64,000 nt of DNA, from the NCBI GenBank assembly GCA_002404995.1, contig DHKY01000011.1, positions 1-64,000 on the forward strand, given 5' to 3'. This stretch comes from Caryophanales bacterium UBA4682. Lineage in GTDB: Bacteria > Bacillota_I > Bacilli_A > RFN20 > CAG-288. Both the position numbers and the translations under genes were made by a program. Below, one piece after another: positions 15,734-24,983 of this stretch. The notes beneath the pieces are model-generated. The model was not told the DNA's origin and did not search any database. It worked only from the letters and a program-made list of their open reading frames with translations. The first letter of the stretch is position 1. Each line of letters starts with the position of its first letter.

Positions 15734-15767
15734 AAAAACTGTTCCTTGAACGACTGGAACAGTTTTT
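15734..15767 (-). terminator. Terminator of the c-di-GMP cassette
   Basis: A 12-bp perfect stem (15734-15745 with 15756-15767) with a 10-nt loop and T-runs on both sides lies just after the stop at 15771. It can work in either direction. Confidence 0.85.
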
Positions 15768-15770
15768 CTT

Positions 15771-18700
15771 CTATTTTTGATTGTTCTTATTTTCGTAAGA
15801 AGAGACGAGAACGAAGAATTCATCTTTCGGCAAAGGCTTTGCGTAATAGTATCCTTGAATCAAATCACACCCGATGGAACGAAGATAATCCGATTCTTCC
15901 TGATGTTCCACGCCTTCGCAGACAACTTCCTTCCCTAGGCTCTTGTTCAGGTTCACGACCATCTTTAAGATATTCTTGGAATATTCATCAAATCCGTTCT
16001 TACCGAAAAGCAGATTCCGATCCATCTTCAGGATATCGTAATTCGTACGGTTGAGCATAGAAAGATTGGAGAATCCGCTTCCGAAGTCATCGATTGAGAC
16101 CTTGCAGCCTAACGAATGGATTTTATCAATGGTTTCACTTAGGTTATGCTGATTGTTCAAAACAATGGATTCTGTGATTTCAAACTCCAGATATTTACCT
16201 GGGATATTATATTGATGGATTTTCTTTTCGTAGTCGTCAAAGAAGTTCTCGTTTTCAAAGTGGCGCCGAGAGAGATTGATAGAGACTGGGAAGACTTCCT
16301 TCTTTTCTCTCCTTCTTTGCTTGATGTCCTTTAAAACACATTCGAAGATATAAAGATCCAATTTCAGAATGAATCCGTTCTTCTCGAAAATATTGATGAA
16401 AGTCTGGGTGTTGATAAAGCCTCTATGATCATCATTCCAGCGGACAAGGGCTTCACAGGCGGTAATACGATTTTGCTTCAAGTCATATTTGCCTTGATAG
16501 TACACAAGGAACTTTCCTAAAGAGAGAGCCGAGTCCTGGCTTTGTTCGATGTAGATTTCAAGTTCGTTGCTTTCAAGCCTTGTCCTATTGAAGAACTCGA
16601 CATTGTTCTTTGTCTCATCGACCTTAATTTCCGTGCAGACTTTCCGCGCTCTTGAAACGGCAAGCCAAATCGGTTCGTTCCGTTTAGCCACATGGTAGAT
16701 ACCGGCATTCAAATGAAGAGTGGAATCTTTCACCAGAGAGCAGGAACTCGTAAGGTAATCCAGGATATATTTGACCCGGCCGAAGCACTGCTGATCATTT
16801 TCGGCTTTGATCCTCCTCCTGAACCGATCGGCAAATTCACGGGAGAGGAGTTCATCATCATTCAGTTTTGTTTCCCTAAGCCGGGAAATCTCGATAAGGA
16901 CCTTTTCTGCTTCCCTAGAACCCCTGCGATTATTCAGGTATTTGAATTTCTGCCTGTTAAGATAGACGATATAGTAGTTGCTATGGGGAACAGACAGGAG
17001 TGAGGAGGCATCAATAATGAAACGGGACTCATTGATTGTTCCGGTAAGAGGATCCGTATAGGTCCTTTTGAAATTCTTCCTTTTGATTTGGGTAGTGTAG
17101 ATGAAAAAGACGAGGAAGACGAAAATGAAGATCCCCGAGAGGATATTGACAGCAATCCTGGAATAGTTCTTCAATCCAGAGAAGTAATTCAGAACGAGGT
17201 TATACGGAATAACAATCAGTATGCGCCAGTCCGAAAGATTTTCTTCTTGGACGGAAGGCTTGGCAAAGTAGAAATAATAAGACTGATAATCGTCGCTACC
17301 ATTCCTTTTTAATTCGAAATAACGGATAGAGTTTTCATCCGATTTCAAAGAGGAACTGAAAACAGAATAATAGTCTCCATCTTCATCATCACCAAACCGG
17401 TTAAGCAAGTTGTGGTATCCATTAAAATAGGTAAAATCCTGCGGAGAAGAGGAGCATATCCTGTTTCCATTCGACTCCAAAAGAGAAAGATAGGCTTTTC
17501 CGCTAAGGAAGTCGCCGAAAATAAGCTCGGAAAATATCTCGCTTTTGAATATCGAAAGCACGCCTTTAATATGAACACTTTCTTCATCGCTCCCTTTTTG
17601 AATATTGCAGGGATACCCAAGAACGATTTTGTCACCTTCGTTCAAAAAACTGACGACATCTACCGTTTTAGTCTCTTTGAGAATCAGGGCATTGCATAAG
17701 GCAGAATTGGAGATATTGAAGATTTTTCCGTTGGAATAATAAACATCACCATTCGAAAGAAGGATTCCGGGAGATAGAACGGAGCCAGATTTATCGAGGA
17801 CAGAAAGACAGTCTGCAATATAGAGGCTTTTGCTTCCAGTATAATTAACATTATCCAGCCTTGTCTTCCCGCTTTCTAGCGAGGTAAAGGAAAGATCAAC
17901 GCGGCTAGTTGTCTCCTTAGAAATGTTCTTGCTTTGTTCTTCCGCAAGGGTCTCGGCAATATTCCTCGCCTGAGAATTGCTCCTTCCCCTGAAAGAAAAG
18001 TCAGCTAGCCTGATTAGGACCGCAAACAGAGCAACAAAGGAAGAAAACAGGGTAAGATATTTAAATTTCTTATGTCTGATTTCGTCACGGAAAAGACTGG
18101 AAGAACGAATTTTTCCACTTTCTCTTTTCTTCTTAAAAAAGCTTTTTTCAGGTTCATTGATAAACGTATCGGATAAAAAGATGTTTCCGCGATTCTTTCC
18201 CTTGTTTTTTGCTTGATAGAGGGCATTATCAGCTTCTTGGATGACAGCATAGACATCCTTACGATCATTTATAGGCAGAGAGCAGCCAACAGAACAAGTG
18301 ACAAAACGCTTGCTGATAGCATTCTTTTCATACTGGAAACGTACCTGAAGAACCTTTTTGATGTAGTCCCTAAGCTTTTCCTTGCTGCAGTCCGTCAATA
18401 AGCAAAGGAATTCATCGCCGCCATATCGTCCGAAAATCTCATTGCGGAAGATTGCCTGGAGTTTTTCAGCCCTTGTCTGAAGGCACCTGTCACCGACAAT
18501 ATGCCCGTAGGTATCATTGATAATCTTGAAGTTATCAAGATCAATCCTAAGAAGATAAGAGTTCTGGTTTCCACCCTTGCTCCTTTTTTCCTGTATACGA
18601 GAAAACAGGAAACTTCGGGAATTGACACCGGTAAGGAAGTCGATGTCTCCCCGATTATCGTCTTCCCGGCTGACACCAATTGTCAGGAAGCCGTCTTTTT

Positions 18701-18956
18701 CGTCCAGAATCGAGAAGAGGTAATTGGCTTTTTCACTGTTCTGGAACCGCAGGACGTCGTCCTTCTTTCCGTTTTTGATGAATTGTAAAAGGTGTTCGGC
18801 ATTATAGTTTTCATCATAAATACGGAAAATCTCGTTTGATAGGAACTGCTCAAAGAAAGAGAAAAAATTCTCTTGGCTTTTTAGCTCGTTATCATTAATA
18901 GAATTTACAAGCCGAGTTTCACGATTGATAGTAAAACAGAATTGTTTTTTCTTCAA
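15771..18956 (-). CDS. Dual-GGDEF/EAL sensor: GGDEF - TM - extracytoplasmic region - TM - degenerate GGDEF - EAL
   Basis: A 1061-residue c-di-GMP enzyme. Residues 1-100 are a PAS-like cytoplasmic segment. A complete GGDEF domain spans about 103-262 (D-F-L-T-G, M-I-D-L-D-N-F-K, G-G-D-E-F at 179-183) and has no RxxD inhibitory site before it. TM1 (about 299-320) and TM2 (about 600-622) flank a 280-residue Cache-like outside region. A second GGDEF domain (633-790) has F-A-D-R-F in place of its signature. The EAL domain (805-1050) keeps E-A-L-V-R-W, F-E-I-T-E-S, DDFGSGFSNL, C-E-G-V-E and Q-G-Y-Y-Y-A-K-P. It therefore may both make and degrade c-di-GMP. The start is TTG overlapping the TGA of the LRR gene (TTGA), with AGGAGA upstream. 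AGG in TM1 and in the DLDNFK strand reads as Met. Confidence 0.85.
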   Translation of the reverse strand: MKKKQFCFTINRETRLVNSINDNELKSQENFFSFFEQFLSNEIFRIYDENYNAEHLLQFIKNGKKDDVLRFQNSEKANYLFSILDEKDGFLTIGVSREDDNRGDIDFLTGVNSRSFLFSRIQEKRSKGGNQNSYLLRIDLDNFKIINDTYGHIVGDRCLQTRAEKLQAIFRNEIFGRYGGDEFLCLLTDCSKEKLRDYIKKVLQVRFQYEKNAISKRFVTCSVGCSLPINDRKDVYAVIQEADNALYQAKNKGKNRGNIFLSDTFINEPEKSFFKKKRESGKIRSSSLFRDEIRHKKFKYLTLFSSFVALFAVLIRLADFSFRGRSNSQARNIAETLAEEQSKNISKETTSRVDLSFTSLESGKTRLDNVNYTGSKSLYIADCLSVLDKSGSVLSPGILLSNGDVYYSNGKIFNISNSALCNALILKETKTVDVVSFLNEGDKIVLGYPCNIQKGSDEESVHIKGVLSIFKSEIFSELIFGDFLSGKAYLSLLESNGNRICSSSPQDFTYFNGYHNLLNRFGDDEDGDYYSVFSSSLKSDENSIRYFELKRNGSDDYQSYYFYFAKPSVQEENLSDWRILIVIPYNLVLNYFSGLKNYSRIAVNILSGIFIFVFLVFFIYTTQIKRKNFKRTYTDPLTGTINESRFIIDASSLLSVPHSNYYIVYLNRQKFKYLNNRRGSREAEKVLIEISRLRETKLNDDELLSREFADRFRRRIKAENDQQCFGRVKYILDYLTSSCSLVKDSTLHLNAGIYHVAKRNEPIWLAVSRARKVCTEIKVDETKNNVEFFNRTRLESNELEIYIEQSQDSALSLGKFLVYYQGKYDLKQNRITACEALVRWNDDHRGFINTQTFINIFEKNGFILKLDLYIFECVLKDIKQRRREKKEVFPVSINLSRRHFENENFFDDYEKKIHQYNIPGKYLEFEITESIVLNNQHNLSETIDKIHSLGCKVSIDDFGSGFSNLSMLNRTNYDILKMDRNLLFGKNGFDEYSKNILKMVVNLNKSLGKEVVCEGVEHQEESDYLRSIGCDLIQGYYYAKPLPKDEFFVLVSSYENKNNQK

Positions 18957-21900
18957 AAGCTGTTGTCTCCTATATCGCCATTCAATGATTCGACTAATCG
19001 AGAATAATCCTCAAACTGATAAATCTTATCATAATTTGTTGAGTTAACCGCTTGGATTGCTCCGTCAAGGTAATCTTTGATGCCTTCGACGAGTTTTTCA
19101 TTATCGAAGTCATAATATCCATAGTAGACTTTCTTGAACTCAATGCTCTCTTTTTCTTCCAAGCTGATATTCGAATTACCATCCCTATAGGTGAGAAGAT
19201 GATGAATAAGATAAGAAGAAAGGCAGATATTAAAGCATTCTTCGTATCCAATCCCATCGCTTGTGTTATCATCCGCAAGAAGCTCACTCGCATGACTGCC
19301 AAGCAAAGCATAGGAATGATACAATTCTTTGAATGTTGCGAAAACAGAATCCGACTTTGTTTCTTTCTTTGGAATAGCATTGTAGAATGCATTGATTTTG
19401 CTCTTGACAATAGCTGAGTAATTATCGGCAAATTCCTCGAGAATGTCTTTTTTCGTCAGATAAGCAGAATAGCCGATGACTTCGTTTATATCAGAAACAT
19501 AAGGTAGGGAATTCTCGATAGCATCCTTGAAGTCTAAGGCAGAAGCAAAATTGTCTTCCGTGATTTCTTGGAAGTTATTCAAAAGGGCAGCAATGTTCAG
19601 TTCAACTTCCAATGTCTTAATCGAACCAATGTAGTCGAATCCATCCGTAACAGAATCCAAAACAAGATTAGAATGGTAATTCGTATACAAATCAGAAGCG
19701 ACTACGTCAAAGAAAGAACTTGCAGAATTGTAATCAGTGCTATCAAAGGAGAAATTGCGCCTTTCCTCTTTCCTTTTCTCGTAATTCTTGATATAAATGC
19801 CATCCGTTTCGTCATCGAATTGATTCAAGAAGGAAAAGAATTCATTATAGTGATAGATTTTCTGTTTTTTCTCATCACTATAACAGGTGCTCTTAATCAA
19901 TTCCGTTAGGCCTTGGCTGTATTGGTTTAAATCCGAAGGAGTCAGAATACGATGAATATAACTCACATTCTCATGAGTGAATTCCTTTATAGAAAGAATA
20001 GAATAGATGGAATTAGAAATTTCAAGGTAAATTAATTTCTGATTTACCGCATTCGGCATAGAACGACTTTTCAGATAATTCGCGTCAACTTCTGCCATCA
20101 GTTTATCATAGGCAGCTTTATCAAAGGTATTGGGCCCTAACGGGAAATTAAGAATCTTGCCATATAACGTGCCGATTTCCACATCATTCAATGGAAGAGA
20201 AATACCGGAGCTGATTTTCTTTAAAAGCGGTGAAACCAAGTTTTTCACTTCAGTCGGAGCAATTTGATAACGATTGTAGAACCTATTGTAAAGATCAATG
20301 GACACAGAATTAATCAGACCAGTAGAAATATATTGGTCATAAAATGCATAACAGAAACTCCGTTCAATCTGTCCAAAATAGCTTTGTTCTGATTTGGATG
20401 CAAGCTTATTCTTATAAATGGCATAGAGCTTATTCCTGCTCTTTTTCTGCGATAAAGGCGAAATATCATTGAATATATAGGTTTTTCCAGTCGAACGATA
20501 ATAGCCAAAGTCTGTAAAACCAAGTTGCTCGAATTCCTGTTTTACATTCGAGACAATATCAGAAGCCAAATAGAGGTTGAATTCAAACAAGAGATTGAAC
20601 TTGTCGTTGATTTGAGAAAACACCTGCTGGAATTGCAGTAAAGGCTGATTATACTTGAACAAGAGAATAGAATCATAGTTGCTAACATAAGTGTAACTTC
20701 CTTCTTTAGAATCAAAAATCGATTCCAAAGTGAACGAAGGGCAGGATTCTTTCTGGTAGTCGAAAACAGAAAGATTCTTAAAAGACGCAATCAATAGTCC
20801 ATCTTGACGGATTTCGGAAAGCTTGGACGTAGTTGGAATAGTAAAAGATCGCCTTGTATTGATAAATGCGAAAGCATATTCACAAATGCATTCGATTGAG
20901 TCAAGTAAAATGAAATCATGCAATTTCGTATTCGTAGGACAGGCAAAGATATTCTTTTTGTCCTTAGAGCAGAGGATGCCATCGATTTCACAGTATTTTG
21001 TATTTTCCGGAGAGATTTCAATCCGATCGCCAGCATAGCCGAGAAATGCACCAAGGGCAAAGCTGTTGAGGCTCTTAGGGAGCGTAAAGGAAAAAGTGCA
21101 ACCACTAAATGCTTCCTTTTCAATATAGGTCAGTCCCTCATTCAAAGTCACATTAGTAAGATTCGTATAGCTGTTAAAGACATTGAAAGCACTATCCCCG
21201 ACTGTCTTTACAGAAGAAGGCAAGACAAATGTCGTTTTATTGCTTCCATAGCAATAACGAATCAGTTTTGTCTTTGCTTTGTTATAAAGATTTCCATCAA
21301 TCGAAACATAAAACGGGTTTTTGGGATCGACTTCAATCGACTCAAGCGAATCCATAAGTTTGAAAGAAGAGGCCCCGATAATAGACACACTGGCTGGGAG
21401 GTATATTTTGTTGATTTCATTGCAGTTTTCAAAAGCTCCGGAACCGATTTCGCTCAGCCCTTCGGGAAGTTCGATTTTTTCCAGACGCGAACACCTCATA
21501 AAGCAATCATCGCAGAGCGATTTTAATTTGCTTCCCTCTTCAAACTTGACTTCAATCCTGCTGCTATTGTATTCAAAGGCGCCTTCACCAATCTTGACTA
21601 CGTTCTTTGGCACAAAGACCTTGCTTAGGCTATTTGTCGAAAAAGCATAATCGCCGATTTCTTCCAAAGATGAAGGCAATTCAATCTCGGTAAGGGCATT
21701 TTCAAAGGAACCAATTGGTCCATTAAAAGCATAGTCACCTATTTTTTTGACTTGTGAATCAGGGGCAAAAGAAATCTTAGTAATATTCCTAAACCTCTTG
21801 ACGATATCACTAAGGAAATGAGGGGCAATCTCGACTATCGGATATCCATCAATTTCGCTTGGAATGACAAGTTCACTAAGGAAAAGCAAATTTGTAAGCA

Positions 21901-22603
21901 CATCTTGTTCTTCCCGAATACCATTCAAGATTGCAGTATGATCTAATTTATTAATCGTATAGGTAAACCTATTATTGTAGTTTGTAGAATAGGATGCATA
22001 TAAAGTAACCGAAGCAGGACTGTAGAACTCCTCATCTAAAGGAAAAGCAGCATGCTGAGTAAGTTCTTCATCATAGAACCATCCTGCAAAGGGTAGTTCA
22101 TTTCCTTCTTCATCGTGGCTAACGGGGTGAATGTCACTTAGAGAAATATAATTGTTATAAAGCGGAATCTGGAAATCATCCCCACTGCCATTGCATTCTC
22201 CGCCCATCAGCTTGAATGTCACGACATTCTCCACAACTCGATAGGGAATAGTTTTCGAATCGTCTCCATAACGGACAATGATTTCCTTCTGGCCTGCAGT
22301 CTCGGTATCAATTCCGTCAACTTCAATACCGGCACTTGAAAAAGGAAGTCGTTCCCTTTCCACTTTATCAACGCTTATGACAACATAGGAATTCGATAAA
22401 TCGATTGTCTCTCCTAACGAGTAGACGGGACGAATATCCGTTTCAAGGGACCTTTCACCTTTCGTATGAGCATTGGAATCATAATTCCTAGAAGAACTGG
22501 TTCCACTTAATACCGATTGATTGTCTCCACTATTGCAAGAGGAAAGAAATGATGCAGACCTCGCCAAAGCAGCTATTACCGCAAATATTTTCTTAGATTT
22601 CAT
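18953..22603 (-). CDS. Large leucine-rich-repeat (BspA-like) lipoprotein
   Basis: A 1216-residue surface lipoprotein. I chose ATG 22603, which follows AGGAGAT; the preceding in-frame codons lie inside the upstream gene. The signal peptide ends at F-L-S-S-C, and its core reads A-A-L-A-M-S-A-S-F with Met from AGG. After the anchor come a bacterial Ig-like segment (about 45-115), an InlB-type beta-grasp repeat (about 118-200, with G-W-F-Y-D and V-T-L-Y-A-S-Y), then about ten LRR_5 repeats to about residue 620 (I-G-D-Y-A-F, I-G-E-G-A-F, I-E-L-P...L). The last 590 residues are Asn/Ser/Tyr-rich, predicted alpha-helical, and unrecognised. Such LRRs usually bind proteins or host ligands. It is the middle gene of a tightly packed three-gene operon. 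Confidence 0.82.
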   Translation of the reverse strand: MKSKKIFAVIAALARSASFLSSCNSGDNQSVLSGTSSSRNYDSNAHTKGERSLETDIRPVYSLGETIDLSNSYVVISVDKVERERLPFSSAGIEVDGIDTETAGQKEIIVRYGDDSKTIPYRVVENVVTFKLMGGECNGSGDDFQIPLYNNYISLSDIHPVSHDEEGNELPFAGWFYDEELTQHAAFPLDEEFYSPASVTLYASYSTNYNNRFTYTINKLDHTAILNGIREEQDVLTNLLFLSELVIPSEIDGYPIVEIAPHFLSDIVKRFRNITKISFAPDSQVKKIGDYAFNGPIGSFENALTEIELPSSLEEIGDYAFSTNSLSKVFVPKNVVKIGEGAFEYNSSRIEVKFEEGSKLKSLCDDCFMRCSRLEKIELPEGLSEIGSGAFENCNEINKIYLPASVSIIGASSFKLMDSLESIEVDPKNPFYVSIDGNLYNKAKTKLIRYCYGSNKTTFVLPSSVKTVGDSAFNVFNSYTNLTNVTLNEGLTYIEKEAFSGCTFSFTLPKSLNSFALGAFLGYAGDRIEISPENTKYCEIDGILCSKDKKNIFACPTNTKLHDFILLDSIECICEYAFAFINTRRSFTIPTTSKLSEIRQDGLLIASFKNLSVFDYQKESCPSFTLESIFDSKEGSYTYVSNYDSILLFKYNQPLLQFQQVFSQINDKFNLLFEFNLYLASDIVSNVKQEFEQLGFTDFGYYRSTGKTYIFNDISPLSQKKSRNKLYAIYKNKLASKSEQSYFGQIERSFCYAFYDQYISTGLINSVSIDLYNRFYNRYQIAPTEVKNLVSPLLKKISSGISLPLNDVEIGTLYGKILNFPLGPNTFDKAAYDKLMAEVDANYLKSRSMPNAVNQKLIYLEISNSIYSILSIKEFTHENVSYIHRILTPSDLNQYSQGLTELIKSTCYSDEKKQKIYHYNEFFSFLNQFDDETDGIYIKNYEKRKEERRNFSFDSTDYNSASSFFDVVASDLYTNYHSNLVLDSVTDGFDYIGSIKTLEVELNIAALLNNFQEITEDNFASALDFKDAIENSLPYVSDINEVIGYSAYLTKKDILEEFADNYSAIVKSKINAFYNAIPKKETKSDSVFATFKELYHSYALLGSHASELLADDNTSDGIGYEECFNICLSSYLIHHLLTYRDGNSNISLEEKESIEFKKVYYGYYDFDNEKLVEGIKDYLDGAIQAVNSTNYDKIYQFEDYSRLVESLNGDIGDNSF

Positions 22604-22605
22604 TT

Positions 22606-24348
22606 TTATCTCCTCCGTTCTTTGAACCAGCATCCTTTTAAGTATTCTAAGGCGTTAACTTCTTTTTTCGAATCAACTTCCAATTTATTCCGAGCGACAA
22701 TCTTATCCGAAATCATAAGGCGATAGGTGCGTTTCGGTTGTACCGGATTCAAATCAAGTCCCAAATATTGTCCATTTCGGTAGAGGAATCCGTATTGAGA
22801 AATATCTTCTGTATCTTCTATTTTTTTTAAGAATTCAAGAAGCTGCTCCCCAGTCCTTTGACATTGATTGAGGAAAATAGAAGAATCAAATATGGTTTTC
22901 AATTCATCTTCATAGATTGTACCATTGAATATACTGTCTTGGACAAATGAATTTTCGAGAAAAACCCCATCATATTTTTCGTTGTTGCGGATTGTTTTCA
23001 GGAAGTGATCCATCCTATAGTCAATATCTGTCGTGACATTGCCATGACCGTCTAGCTCACTTATATAAATTTTATTTTGCGAGTAATTGCTTTGCTTAGA
23101 CCAATTCGTATCCCTTTCTTCAATCCTTTCTTTGGCATCGATTTCATCATTAATATAATTGCGCCTGGAATCAATGGAAGAACGGAAAGCAGTCATAAAA
23201 TCGTCAACAAAATAGATTCGTCCTTGGTTAATCAAAGGATTCAACTGCTGGTAAGTGCCTGTTAGATTGAAGGAACTATCATTGAGATAATTGATACGGT
23301 TCGGCATCCTGTCACCGTTTTTGTCCTGCCTAAGAATTTGCTGCCCTTCGTCCGATGAAAAATAATTACTAAAAGTATCCAAGGCACGTTTTTTTGATTG
23401 GTAATTATTTTTATCGATAGCATAGAAAAAGTCAGAAGTAGATGGAATCCAGCTTTCGTTAGAACTTGTTCCGAAATAAGGAAGGAAGGCGTAATCGAAA
23501 GTTGACTGGTAAGTTGATGTGCTCCTTTGTTCCTTAAGCGAAAAACTTGGAGAAACACTCCTGCACATCGCTTGTCCATTTAGGAAATCATCAATTGTTC
23601 CTTGCTTAAGCTGGCTTTCATTAGAAAAGCCAGATAGATACCTGTTGCGATAACAATTGTTCCTGACGTTTAAAATATTTTCGTATTCATCTGACTCCGT
23701 GAAACCTTCAGTTCCATCAAAGAAGCGATGGAAAGCATTGTTTCCTTTCGGGGTTGCGAAATAAGAAGGAATCGTGGATTGCCTAAAAGTGTCCAAAAAG
23801 ATCTCATTTCCGGAAAAAGAGGAAACAAACGGAATTGCAAATTTATTTATATAGGTAGCATAGTCCATCAAAGCAGGAAGAGAAGTGGGTATGGATAAGT
23901 TGTATCGTTCCCTTAAGTCCCTATTAAAAACATAACAATAGAACCCACCTGGTGAGGGGAGGCAGTTGATGGTATTATCAGAGAAAGTAATATAGTGCTG
24001 AATGGCTTTGTTAAAATGGCTGAGGTATTCGGTCGTTGCAAAATTTACAAAGCGATTCGAAGCCATTCGGATTTCATTCCTTTCTTCAATACAAAGAATA
24101 TCGAAATCAAGTTGATTATGCCGAACATAATAGTTCAGCTGGTTTTCTGTTTTCTGTATAAAATTGAATTGGTAATTTGGATGTGTCTCTTTGAATTTAT
24201 TAGCAAGTCGCTCCATCTTGTATCTGTTTTTCTCGGAAACAGCTATAGTAATTGTTTCTTTTTCTAACATGGAAAATCCGGAATTTTCGCACGAGAAAAG
24301 AGAAAGAACAACTAGTCCTGCCGCAAAAAAGGAAGAGGTTTTTTTCAT
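22606..24348 (-). CDS. Extracellular solute-binding lipoprotein (family 1-like), orphan
   Basis: A 580-residue lipoprotein with signal peptide and lipobox L-F-S-C at about 17-20. The following sequence resembles periplasmic carbohydrate-binding proteins of ABC importers: I-T-I-A-V-S-E-K-N...L-A-N-K-F-K-E-T-H-P-N-Y at the start, a Y-C-Y-V-F-N-R-D-L segment, and a D-G-T-E-G-F motif. No permease or ATPase gene is adjacent, so it is unlikely to be a simple importer subunit. It leads an operon with the LRR lipoprotein and the transmembrane c-di-GMP enzyme, 2 bp upstream of the former. I infer that it may present a ligand to the sensor. A -10 box 9 bp before the ATG and no ribosome binding site suggest a leaderless message. 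Confidence 0.75.
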   Translation of the reverse strand: MKKTSSFFAAGLVVLSLFSCENSGFSMLEKETITIAVSEKNRYKMERLANKFKETHPNYQFNFIQKTENQLNYYVRHNQLDFDILCIEERNEIRMASNRFVNFATTEYLSHFNKAIQHYITFSDNTINCLPSPGGFYCYVFNRDLRERYNLSIPTSLPALMDYATYINKFAIPFVSSFSGNEIFLDTFRQSTIPSYFATPKGNNAFHRFFDGTEGFTESDEYENILNVRNNCYRNRYLSGFSNESQLKQGTIDDFLNGQAMCRSVSPSFSLKEQRSTSTYQSTFDYAFLPYFGTSSNESWIPSTSDFFYAIDKNNYQSKKRALDTFSNYFSSDEGQQILRQDKNGDRMPNRINYLNDSSFNLTGTYQQLNPLINQGRIYFVDDFMTAFRSSIDSRRNYINDEIDAKERIEERDTNWSKQSNYSQNKIYISELDGHGNVTTDIDYRMDHFLKTIRNNEKYDGVFLENSFVQDSIFNGTIYEDELKTIFDSSIFLNQCQRTGEQLLEFLKKIEDTEDISQYGFLYRNGQYLGLDLNPVQPKRTYRLMISDKIVARNKLEVDSKKEVNALEYLKGCWFKERRR

Positions 24349-24357
24349 TTACAAATA

Positions 24358-24385
24358 ATTTTAACACCACTAATGCTTAAATCAA
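24358..24385 (-). promoter_or_regulatory. Promoter of the c-di-GMP cassette
   Basis: TTGATT (24385 to 24380), 16 bp, TAAAAT (24363 to 24358). The expected transcript start is only 2-3 nt before the ATG at 24348. Confidence 0.5.
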
Positions 24386-24509
24386 TGCGAATTAAGCTAT
24401 AAATGGAGCAGAATGAAACCCCTTTCCCATGCAATGGCCTCAAATCTAGTTTGTTTTTTATCAGAAAAGAAATCATATTTGGTAAAATTAATATAAGAGG
24501 TAATTAAAA

Positions 24510-24911
24510 GTGGAAAATCAAAAATTCTGTCCACAATGCGGACAGCCGAACAATCCCGATGATAAGTTCTGTTCCCATTGCGGAGCAAAGCTGGATGCCG
24601 ACTCATCTATACACTCCGCTTATTCTCAGTATGATTCACAAGGTATCGAAAGTGGAAAAAACCAAGCCACTGGCAGTGATACAGCTTCCCTGGTTTGCGG
24701 CATTCTCTCGATTATATTTGCGAACTTGATTCTGGGAATTATTGCTATCTGCCTAGGTTCTAAGCACAAAGCCGAAAATCCACAGGCAAAATCGGGTTAT
24801 ATTTGCGGAATCGTCGGAACAGTCCTTGGACTTTTTGCTGTCATTATTGCTATTGTAGCAATCATCATCTCTGTTTCTGCAGTTCAACCCTATGTTGGCA
24901 GGATTGGCTAG
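24510..24911 (+). CDS. Zinc-ribbon membrane protein (DUF4190-like)
   Basis: A 133-residue protein starting with GTG behind AGAGGT. Residues 7-24 form a zinc ribbon with two CxxC pairs (C-P-Q-C...C-S-H-C). A Ser/Gln-rich linker follows. Residues about 60-125 hold two hydrophobic helices (SLVCGILSIIFANLILGIIA-like, then GIVGTVLGLFAVIIAIVAII-like), with a small polar turn containing G-S-K-H-K between them. This order is that of small DUF4190-type membrane proteins of unknown role, common in Bacillota. It lies between the divergent c-di-GMP cassette and gpmA and is probably monocistronic. Confidence 0.75.
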   Translation: MENQKFCPQCGQPNNPDDKFCSHCGAKLDADSSIHSAYSQYDSQGIESGKNQATGSDTASLVCGILSIIFANLILGIIAICLGSKHKAENPQAKSGYICGIVGTVLGLFAVIIAIVAIIISVSAVQPYVGRIG

Positions 24912-24951
24912 GCTCCTGATTTCTTATCTTTCATTCGTGCAAGGAAACGAT

Positions 24952-24957
24952 TATAAT
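24952..24957 (+). promoter_or_regulatory. -10 element of gpmA
   Basis: TATAAT at 24952-24957, followed by TTAGGAGG about 11 bp before the ATG at 24984. The -35 (TTTCAT at 17 bp) is weak. Confidence 0.45.
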
Positions 24958-24983
24958 TATTTTTGGTACTTAGGAGGAAAATC

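Noticed and set aside
24963..24983. Upstream TTG starts for gpmA, and likewise for pstS (49631), DJ-1 (33745) and the HD gene (37538)
   Set aside because: They place the ribosome binding site inside the protein or add non-conserved residues; the ATG starts fit motif positions better.
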